64,000 nucleotides of DNA from Paragorgia papillata. Its lineage: Eukaryota; Cnidaria; Anthozoa; Scleralcyonacea; Coralliidae. The notes under the pieces were generated by a model. It saw nothing but the letters and a program-made list of their open reading frames with translations. It was not told the origin of the DNA and ran no database searches. The position numbers and the translations under genes are program-made. Below, one piece after another: positions 56,441-64,000 of the stretch (positions are counted from its first letter, which is position 1; the number at the start of each line of letters is the position of its first letter). The stretch is from NCBI GenBank assembly GCA_035771165.1, contig JAWNZC010000234.1:1882001-1946000 (forward strand), given 5' to 3'.

Positions 56441-56559
56441 GGGTGCACTGATCAGTTTAACCTGTGCACTTATCAGGTGCACATTAATCAGTTTAATTAT
56501 ATGCTGAAGACAGGGGAAACTATTAAACTTCTTGCCACTTTGTTTTCTCAAAAATATGT

Positions 56560-56745
56560 TCAAAAAAATATTTCAGTTATATACTGTCTCACTAAATTCC
56601 CATCTTCATTCTGATGTTCGAAGTTATCATCATCGTCCAGCTGCACGTCTTCTTCATCAGGGGATTCTGGCTCATTCCTGTTTAGTGCAATGTTGTGCAT
56701 ACCCCACAAGCAACTACCACTGCACATACTCGTTCTGGTATCATT
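56560..56745 (-). pseudogene. Harbinger transposase exon 3 (C-terminal part)
   Basis: After the acceptor TTCTAG (minus strand) it reads MIPERVCAVVVACG, then a frameshift, then MHNIALNRNEPESPDEED, the conserved HARBI1-type C-terminal ACxxLHNIA block. The final acidic tail ends at a TGA at 56560. The frameshift lies exactly between ACG and MHNIA. Confidence 0.8.
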
Positions 56746-57266
56746 CTAGAAGGGTTTCAATAAAAATTTGTTAATTATTTTGATAACTGAAATATATATA
56801 TATAATAAAAGGCTAAAAAATTAAATTTACATAAAACTGCTTTTGACTATAAAGTCGTTATCTGTGTTTAAATTGTGACATTGTTTGGAAACGTGAGGCA
56901 ATTTAAAATTTTTTTTGCCTTTTATTAAATAATTGTTAATTTTAATACATTCAAGGTTCAGAATGTATTGTTATTTTCGTGTAAATAAAAATAAATATCA
57001 ATTGTAATGTATATGTTATTGAAACTATTTTTAACCATTATTTTGACTGTATTTAGTAACTAATAAAAATAATTTTGTTATAAATTTAATAATTATTAAC
57101 TATTACTAAGAATTTTATTCAATATATTGTTAGAAATTTGAGGAATGTTTAAAATAGTTGCTGTTTAACTTTGTTGTTTCTTTATTGGCTTATGCACTAT
57201 ACTAGTATTTATGGGTTTTATGGTATGCATTTCGTTATGTTGCAGTTTTATTGATGTTATTGTTAC

Positions 57267-57558
57267 CTTATCTCAGAGTGCAAGACATGGAATCTTCTTT
57301 TCCATACTCCTATTGCACGCTCCACCAAACACCTTGTTCGTTTGTGCGCCCGGTTGTAACTTCTTTCCTGCCTTGTTGCTGGATTGAGATAGGGAGTCAT
57401 CAAGTAAGGACGACAGGCATATCCACTATCTCCCAGCAACAAGCCATCGTTCAGGTTGTGCTCTCCTGCCTCAAGAGTCCTCCCCACCATTGATGTTCGG
57501 AACATAAATGAATCATGAATGGAACCAGGCCACTTTGCCACCACATTGGTTAGCCTAC
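57267..57558 (-). pseudogene. Harbinger transposase exon 2 (DDE_Tnp_4 core)
   Basis: Acceptor AATATAG, donor AAG/GTAACA (minus strand). It encodes GRLTNVVAKWPGSIHDSFMF (second catalytic aspartate in HDS), LLGDSGYACRPYLMTPY, and then the glutamate block RTRCLVERAIGVWKRRFHVL. All three motifs are those of HARBI1-like DDE nucleases. This exon is open from end to end. The frame joins exon 1 as DDKGRLTN. Confidence 0.9.
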
Positions 57559-57962
57559 CTATATTTTTCCATTAAATATATAATTTCATAAATAAATTAA
57601 AATGCTTGGATAGTATATTTTATTATTTTTTCTTTTACATGCTAGGCCGGTTCACATAACCTGGGGTTCATACCGGTATAGGTATGGATCATACAAAAAC
57701 ACTGGCAAAATTTCTTAATCTATTTCTAATTATTTTTATTGTAACTTGTGTACAAAAAAGGTTATGACCAAGGGGTTATATGCTATATGCTATAGTCAGA
57801 GTATTCGGTTTTTGTCAGGGGGTGGGGCATAGGAACGGGGTTGGGGAGAATGTTTCCCATTCCATCAATTCAGTGCAGTAAATAGGTACATGTATATATT
57901 AGCTTTCTAAAATATAATTACTTAATTATTGTTTAATTCAATTTTTTTAAATTTTAATTTAC

Positions 57963-58513
57963 CTTTGTCGTCACAAATTATTTGAACATTGATGCTATGA
58001 AATCCCTTCCGGTTGACATAATTAGGTTCATGAGCCGCGGGACCCTGGATTCGGACATGCGTGCCATCTACCAAACCTATTACACAAGGAAAAGCAGCGA
58101 TCTCGTACATCCCAGCTCGAACTGCAAGCTTTTCTTCGGGTGTTGTTGGGAACTTTATAAACTGTCCACTTTTGGCAACTATAGAGCTAACGATACGCGT
58201 CGCACAATTCTGGAAACTGTTCCTTTGTCGTACCCTAACGTATCTCCTATAACTTGAAGGAAGCTCCCAGACGCATAAAATCGCAAAGCAACCAAGAGCT
58301 GTTCCTCTGCAGATATTGATTGGTTACGGTGGGATATTGGCTGGATTTCCTCTGCTATTAATGCTGCTATAAAGCGTATGGAGTCTTTTCCAAACCGGTA
58401 TCTTCTACGTCTGAAAGCTCTTCGAAATTAACATAACGTTTAAATACTCGAGGTAAGCGATTTCTTCGTCGAAATTCAGCGTCATAAAGGAAGTGCCTTA
58501 GTATGGCCGCCAT
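57963..58513 (-). pseudogene. Harbinger transposase exon 1, two frameshifts
   Basis: Starts at ATG 58513: MAAILRHFLYDAEFRRRNRL. A one-base shift near the SDVED segment leads to [20 protein letters not shown], and [20 protein letters not shown] with [14 protein letters not shown], the usual helix-turn-helix region. A TAG near 58183 and a second shift precede KSGQFIKFPTTPEE. The first catalytic aspartate is in FPCVIGLVDGTHVRI. The donor at 57963/57962 (AAAG/GTAAAT) is canonical; the intron to exon 2 is 404 bp. Confidence 0.85.
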
Positions 58514-58713
58514 ATTAAACTTCTTTCTTAATCATAGTTAAGAAAGTTAATCATACACTTGGACCATGATTAACTTTAACGACATTTTAATCATGATTAT
58601 CGCTAATCATTGTTTTATACAACGGGTTTAATCACCTTGTTAACTTTAATCACTTTTTAATCACAAAACGGGTGATTAAAAAGTGATTAAGAGTTTTATA
58701 CAACCGGCCCCTG

Positions 58714-59560
58714 GAGAATCAGGACTGAAGGCCCTGCTAGGGGTTCCTGGGGCATGCCTCCAGGGAAATTTTGAAGCTCTCAAATGCCATTTCCAGCCAT
58801 TTCAGAGGTAAAAAAATGCCATACAACTGAGTCAGATATGATATAATATACAAAAGTAATGGTAGATCCCAGACTCCAGCGCGGTAGAATTCAATATGGC
58901 GGGAAGAGCAAGTTAACTTTGAACATTTTCACAGAAAACGGGTTTCAAAACAGGAATTTAAAATCATTCATGGATTATTTATTTATCCAGTGACGGTGAA
59001 ATACGATGGAGACACGGCGAATTTGCTACAAAATCCACTCAACCACCGGCGAAATTTGCCGTTCGCAGGCCTAAATCTAAAGGACTGTTTATTACTTGTA
59101 TACTGTACTATAGTATTTACCCTGTCAAAACCCTTGAATTGCCAATCTTATCAAGAGATAAGTCATCAAACATAGTAATGTTTAATTCTAAATCTTATAA
59201 TTAAAAATAACTGAGTGTGTTGCACTGTTGCAATTATTGTATATACCCAGGGCTTATAATTATTGGGAATTTCGTAAAACATCAGGAAACTAATCAGGAT
59301 TTCCACCCCACTTGAGGCAGCACTTCACTTGTGAGTAATTTCTAGTTTAATTGTGTGTATATCCTGTCAAAACCCTTGCCATAATATTATGTCAAGCGAT
59401 AAGCTATAATAGTAACTTGTAGTTTTCAATCTTATAATTAAAAAATAGAGAAGGGATGTGTAAATACTCTGTCTATTGTAATGTAATATTAAATTTTTGG
59501 ACTTCCCAGCCTTCTTCGCAGGCAACTCTGTGGGCTCTTATGGTGAAGAGGTGAGAAAAA
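58714..59560. other. Non-coding stretch right of the Harbinger element
   Basis: Two related segments, around 59110-59260 and 59350-59470, share CCTGTCAAAACCCTTG and TCTTATAATTAAAAA, a weak direct duplication. No coding region was recognised. Confidence 0.5.
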
Positions 59561-59562
59561 CT

Positions 59563-59735
59563 TGGGTGGAGTGAGCAATCTTGGGTGGAATGGGCAAACT
59601 TGGGTGGAGTGGGCAATCTTGGGTGGAGTGGGCAAACTTGGATGGAGTGGGCAATCTTTAAGGTGGAGTGGGCAAACTTGGATGGAGTGGGCAATCTCGG
59701 GTGGAGTGGGCAATCTCGGGTGGTGGAGTGCCAGA
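59563..59735. repeat. 22-24-bp minisatellite (GGTGGAGTGGGCAATCTT)
   Basis: About eight imperfect units of GGTGGAGTGGGCAAACTTGG or CAATCTTGGGTGGAGTGGGC. Two further unit-like pieces at 60128-60150 and 60205-60235 lie beyond an inserted palindrome. Translated frames (GVGNLGWSGQ or PRLPTPPKF repeats) are artefacts. Confidence 0.9.
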
Positions 59736-59837
59736 CTGCTAACTTTGCTAACCATGTGCAGAATACTATTTTCGTGACAAAAAATGTGCACCTGGTAAAG
59801 CAAAATGCATGTTTGCAGGGGCCTGGGAACAACTAAA

Positions 59838-60035
59838 ATCAAAATGGCGGACAAATAGAATTATATCCAAATGGCCATTTTCCATAATTTGTTATTATTT
59901 GTAATACTAGGAAGAGGGAAAGAGGCCACAACCTGGCTTATCCTAGTTATTACCAAAAAATAACAAATTGTGGAAAAATGACCACCAAAAAATCCATATT
60001 TTTTGGATATAATTTTATTCGTCCACTATTTTAAT
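59838..60035. repeat. Palindromic MITE within the minisatellite region
   Basis: AATAGAATTATATCCAAATGG near 59855 is mirrored by GGATATAATTTTATTCG near 60004. TTTCCATAATTTGTTATT is mirrored by AATAACAAATTGTGGAAA, and the centre holds TACTAGGA and TCCTAGTTA. Confidence 0.8.
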
Positions 60036-60352
60036 GGAGCATGTTGGTAATCGCGTGAGGTAGTGCACGTGAGCACGTGGAAAAATTGCGCGCGGAATAT
60101 CTTCCACACGCACAACAAAGTTAGCAGTCTGGGTGGAGTGGGCCCAGACTTCATTTTATGCTACGCGCGCGGAAGATCTTCCGCACTTTGCAAAGAATGA
60201 AGTCTGGGAGTGGGCAATCTTAGGTGGAGTGGGGGGTGTCACATTGGCTGCACACTGCATAGAGTTGCCTGTGGAGTAGGCTAAAGGTTTTTGTCCCATT
60301 TAAGGCAGCACTTCACTTGCGATAGTAACTTCTAGTAATATAATTTATTTAC

Positions 60353-60742
60353 CTCAATATTTCCAGTGCTCAATACTTGATGTACTTCAGGCATTCTTCT
60401 TCTAGATTCCTCATGCACATTTCTCAAGTGATTAAAAAGTTCCTTCAAATTATCTAACGTCTCCTGACAAGTTTTGCTCAATCGCTGTTGCCTCTCCTTA
60501 CTTCCAGCCTGTTCAACATTCAATACTTGACAGTTTTGCAATGATTTAAACAACCCAGTGGCCTTTTCAACTATCGCTCTCACCAAATTTTGGCCTTCTT
60601 CGGCCACTGCAATGTTCGTTTTTGAATTATCAATACCCGAATCAACCATTTCGACGCGAATACTCGGTGGAAAATTCAGTCCTTGGTCGTGAAATCCTAA
60701 ATTTGTTACCTGGTGATGCGAAATTCCCCTGTGACCCGCCAT
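60353..60742 (-). CDS. MED30: Mediator complex subunit 30-like, first exon
   Basis: Starting at the ATG at 60742, chosen because it lies in CAAAATGGC and begins the similarity, the exon encodes MAGHRGISHHQ, a variable N-terminus and then NIAVAEEGQNLVRAIVEKAT, GLFKSLQNCQ, QQRLSKTCQETLDNLKELF and NHLRNVHEES. This helix pattern and position match the conserved N-terminal half of metazoan MED30, a metazoan-type Mediator head subunit in RNA polymerase II transcription. The exon ends in GAG at 60353 before GTAAAT. The C-terminal exon(s), expected to hold a coiled coil and the LIWDIN-type end, would lie to the left and were not found here. Possible alternative: another small Mediator-type coiled-coil protein. 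Confidence 0.65.
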
Positions 60743-61340
60743 TTTGGATCTTGCTTTGCAAGTGCAACGTCTTTGACCAGCGGAGAAAGAAAGGACTTCA
60801 TTGACGGGGGGTGGAAGTATTAAACATTTGACATCAATGTTGACAATAAAATTTTCTTTTATCATTATTCAGTGACTAGTGTTCTTATTTCACACAATTT
60901 TTACCATAGTTAACTAGAGAAGGTATATAAAATATCTTTTTGACGGCCAAAATCTAAAAATTCTTATACAAAACATGATTTTACAAATAATGCCCACCCC
61001 CTGAAAATACCATTTCCCGCCAATTTTCCCCTCGGGTATATACTAGTTTCCATCTATCAAACTGACGTGACGTCATTTTACTCTATTTTTTCCTTCTTTT
61101 GAGGTCAAGCACTGCACTGATCTCTAGGGTCAAGCCATTTGTGTTTTCTTTTTCTTAGGGTGAGGGTTAGTTTTAAAATTAATTTGGTATTTAGTATTAA
61201 GTTTTTGATTAGGATAAGGTTTTATAGTATTCGGTCTATTCGACTATTCGGGATTTTTTTGTTAAGTTGATGACATTTATGACGTAGTCAATTTGGCAGA
61301 TGGAAACATGTGCCAACCTGATTAATGTCGAGGATTCAAA
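60743..61340. promoter_or_regulatory. Bidirectional promoter between the MED30-like and NSMCE2-like genes
   Basis: The two genes start divergently 598 bp apart. TGACGTCA, a perfect CRE (ATF/CREB) site, lies at 61068-61075, overlapping a second half-site (TGACGTGACGTCA at 61063-61075). Both start codons sit in an AAAATGGC context. No obvious TATA box. A shared regulatory region is inferred from the arrangement. Confidence 0.6.
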
Positions 61341-61612
61341 ATGGCAGGTTCCTTCCAATACAACAACATAGACGCTACCACTGAAAGGCTTGGAAAAATT
61401 CAAGAGTATGTCGATTTGGGTCTTTCGTCGACTCTTGATATTGCCTTAGATATAGAAGAAAGTCACGCAGCTGACGAAACAAGCGATGATATTGAGAAAT
61501 TGAAAGATTTAACGGTGCAGTATGTACAGATGGAAATAGAGTTGAAGCAATGGTTGAAAGCAGCTGATCTCACAAAGACAACATTTAGAGAAGAGTATAG
61601 GAAAGTTACAGA
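61341..61612 (+). CDS. NSMCE2: NSMCE2-like (MMS21) SUMO ligase, exon 1
   Basis: The exon encodes MAGSFQYNNIDATTERLGKI, then EYVDLGLSSTLDIALDIEES, LKDLTVQYVQMEIELKQWLK and AADLTKTTFREEYRKV. The helical N-terminal part of NSMCE2 binds the SMC5 arm in the SMC5/6 complex; the spacing of the acidic ALDxxES block fits the family. The donor ACAGA/GTAAGT at 61612 is in phase 2 and joins exon 2 as VTDGSVPDIEEI. The C-terminal SP-RING lies outside the window. Confidence 0.75.
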
Positions 61613-62313
61613 GTAAGTTGGGGTGATCCTTAAGGTGTTTAGACGTAGAGGTCTAATTAATGCATTGCAGAGACATTGTCACATTGATTAGTATACTGTA
61701 GCTAGTGTCCAGTCTGGAATGCAGTATGGGTTAGTGTATGATTAAATTCATTAAAATGCCAAAAATGGAAGCTGCTACACCATACTGGAAAGTTCGTTTT
61801 ACATACGCCATAGATTTTACACCAGTAATTTTGTGTCCAAAATACTGCACCACCACAGCTTGCTAAACAGTTGCGATACACCAAGGTGGGAAGGTCAAAC
61901 ACAATACATTCTCACAAGCTATCGAGAAAGCCAGAACATTTACTTGTTTTACACATTTCCTAACCTCTAAGTAGATGCTACTCTATAAGCCAGTTGTTAG
62001 TTTCACTATGTCATCCAAACTATTTTCCATCCTTAAATCCTGATCATTTCTCAAGAGAACACCAGTCCTGTTGGTAGTTGCAAGGATCAGCCATGAACCA
62101 TGTGCTCTGAAACGCACACACATCCATCTCCAAGCATCTGACAAAAAAGAATGAAATGAAAGTTTTCATGTTGTTGCCATCATGACCCACTGCTGTACAT
62201 GGGCTGGTGGTGATTTTTATGTAGGTTACCTGTATTTTGAATCTTTATGGTATACTGTAAACAGTACAGTATATTGTATTAAACTGTCAATGTTTTGCTT
62301 TTGTATATTGAAG

Positions 62314-62509
62314 TGGGTCAGTTCCTGACATTGAGGAGATCTTAATGAGCAAGTTAAATGAAATTGAAAGCAGCAATAGCAATGAGCAACTCCAGCAGCA
62401 TCGGAAAGTCAAAGAGTTTGCTCAGCAAGTTTGGAATGTTCATCACAGTGGACAACCTTTACCAGGTGCAGAAAATGATAACATGGACGAAGACATTGTT
62501 ATTGCTCAG
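62314..62509 (+). CDS. NSMCE2: NSMCE2-like (MMS21) SUMO ligase, exon 2
   Basis: Acceptor ATATTGAAG, donor GCTCAG/GTTTGT. It encodes GSVPDIEEILMSKLNEIESS, then QQHRKVKEFAQQVWNV and finally MDEDIVIAQ. The DEDI-x-x-(T/A)Q block directly precedes the SP-RING SUMO ligase domain in NSMCE2 proteins, which is the strongest evidence for the assignment. The next exon should start with the SP-RING. It is beyond 64000, since no such sequence occurs in 62510-64000. Confidence 0.75.
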
Positions 62510-62721
62510 GTTTGTTCTTCAGATACATGTAGCATATATAGACCTTATTCATAAATGGCCAACGATTTAAAATCCTTTTATGTGCATATAAATTAGCCCC
62601 TGTGACCCATGGGTGGAAAAAATATTTTAGTTTCTGGGACCGCAAAGGAATGCAAGAAAATTTTCTGCCAGTGTAGCGAAGCACACACTGCTTCCTGTAA
62701 AACTCATTTATACTACCAGCT

Positions 62722-63818
62722 CAGGGGCGGCGCGCTAAGGTATTAAAGGTATTAGTCTAATACCTTTTTTTCTCCAGATTGAAATGAATTGTAAAATAAT
62801 ATAATTATTCCAAGAACAGAGACGGATGAAAGAAAACAACATCTTTGTTTTTGATTGTTTGATTTCAATTCCGCAGTACCGTACCGTCCTCGCTGATGCG
62901 CGCAACAACCTTAGCGACTTTAGCGACAAGTGTTTGAAAGGCTTAGACCTCAAGGTATTAGAATCTCAAAACTAATACCTTGGCTTGACAAGAAACGCGG
63001 ATTTTCGGTGTTAAATTTCACCACAGGTGGTACAATATTTATATTTTAAAGTCAGACGCTTTACTATTTCGATTTAAAACTGCTTTTATTTCGCAGCGAG
63101 AAGTCTGCAATTCTTTTCACTTCATTACATTAACAATGTATAACATCTCAATATATAAATCATCCATGTAGTATCGGCTGTATCGCCTATTTCACAAGGA
63201 AAAGCTCCCAACACTGGAGTTCAACACTTCGATAATATGGAAACAAAGAGCAATTATTTATAACAATTTTGAAGCTTTGATATGGTGACTAGAACTTATC
63301 TGACGAAAGGAAAACCTTCTTGAATCCATATTTAACAAAAAAAAGGCATAAGTCCTCCTTCAAAGGTAAGAACGATGCGAATATTTGTATATCTAACAAC
63401 GTAATCCTACAAGGTATTAGTTTTGCGATTCTAATACCTTGGCCGCCTGCGTTCGCAAAACGTTGCGCTGATCATATGTATTGTCGGCGCATCACGCAAG
63501 ATACTGTATTCACACGTGCAAGCGCATCAGTACCGCTACAATACTATTAGTCACATCACAGTCTCAGACAGATATAATTCCATGGATGTTTCCGTTAATT
63601 TGGTCGTGAAGTCATCGAACCGCGTAAAATGCTTAGCATTTAGATCTTCATCTCGCTTGATTTTTTCAAAAAATATCTTGATTATCTTCTGTAGAATGCT
63701 GGAAATTGCATTTCAGAGCCTCTAGATTTCAAAATTTTCTGGGGGTGGATACCCCCGGACCCCCCTACGTTATATACCACAACTAATACCAAAAAATTTA
63801 TGCTCCGCGCCGCCCCTG
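62722..63818. mobile_element. hAT-type non-autonomous element in the NSMCE2 intron
   Basis: CAGGGGCGGCGCG at the left and CGCGCCGCCCCTG at the right are inverted. TACCAGCT flanks both sides (62714-62721 and 63819-63826), a perfect 8-bp target duplication. Three AAGGTATTAG...CTAATACCTT palindromes lie near 62739, 62953 and 63411. No transposase in its 1097 bp. CAGGG ends with an 8-bp duplication are typical for hAT. Confidence 0.95.
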
Positions 63819-63826
63819 TACCAGCT

Positions 63827-64000
63827 TACAACATCTCTCAAAGCATTCTACCATCTGATGGTGACTATAATTGTATATCCAACTCATTATCTTTACAACC
63901 ATGTTTAACGACCATGTGATGACTACAGTACCTTAGAACCACCCAGATGTTACATCACACATTTCCACACAAGTAATCACCACCATGTAACTGTGTATAG
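63827..64000. other. NSMCE2 intron sequence to the window edge
   Basis: No exon or repeat was recognised in these last bases. GTAACTGTGTATAG ends the window. Confidence 0.4.

Larger units (their letters stand above)
52112..58710. mobile_element. PIF/Harbinger DNA transposon, complete with both genes
   Basis: The left end GGGCCGGTTGTATAA is perfectly inverted at the right end (TTATACAACCGGCCC). Both sides are flanked by CTG (52109-52111 and 58711-58713), the CWG-type 3-bp target duplication of this superfamily. Subterminal regions of about 150-200 bases on both sides carry repeated GTGATTAA/TTAATCAC motifs. A Myb/SANT-like gene lies on plus and a DDE transposase on minus, convergent, as is usual. 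The transposase is frameshifted; the Myb gene has one indel in a run of A. Confidence 0.95.

Noticed and set aside
59473..59854. Proline- or glycine-rich repeat proteins on both strands
   Set aside because: They are translations of a GGTGGAGTGGGC minisatellite, with no start context or conserved domain.

Overview
The window looks like nuclear DNA of an invertebrate animal, most likely marine and possibly a cnidarian. It has spliceosomal introns with GT-AG borders, AT-rich non-coding DNA, and an animal-type mix of transposons: BEL/Pao, Gypsy, an RLE-type LINE, an L2/CR1-like LINE, P/THAP9-like, ZNF862-like hAT, PIF/Harbinger and Helitron. Species cannot be fixed from sequence alone. Almost the whole window is mobile-element DNA. 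The only convincing host genes lie at the right end.

Layout. 1-590 is a foldback repeat copy. 1.9-3.8 kb (minus) is an uninterrupted LINE ORF with reverse transcriptase and a restriction-like endonuclease, sitting between two (TAA)n tracts. 4.1-7.95 kb (minus) is a decayed BEL/Pao polyprotein. It joins an L2/CR1-like RT fragment (7.9-8.8 kb) and a MITE with a second TIR element nested inside it. 12.65-13.85 kb and 26.2-28.4 kb are inverted copies of one repeat carrying 276-bp tandem units. Between them lie a THAP/P-element pseudogene (14.5-17.3 kb), a hAT pseudogene (17.7-19.9 kb), a few spliced exons I do not recognise (20.1-22.1 kb), large foldbacks and a Gypsy integrase fragment (24.7-25.6 kb).

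28.4-35.8 kb is non-coding and full of hairpins, microsatellites and MITEs. It includes a TIR element that holds a THAP exon and a 1.4-kb palindrome. 35.7-43.7 kb (plus) is a second BEL/Pao element with a 3' LTR. Its RT is split by a 1.1-kb hAT-type element with an 8-bp target duplication. 43.7-45.1 kb holds the last three exons of an unrecognised gene, and a 5'-truncated Helitron (45.1-48.3 kb) begins inside its last exon. 49.07-51.45 kb is a non-autonomous TIR element with internal duplications.

52.1-58.7 kb is a complete PIF/Harbinger element. It has TIRs, a CTG target duplication, a Myb/SANT-like gene and a convergent three-exon transposase pseudogene. An 87-bp MITE with a perfect 10-bp target duplication sits just beyond the 3' end of the transposase. 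At the right end, a divergent pair resembling MED30 (minus) and NSMCE2 (plus) shares a 600-bp promoter with a consensus CRE. A clean hAT-type insertion lies in the NSMCE2 intron.
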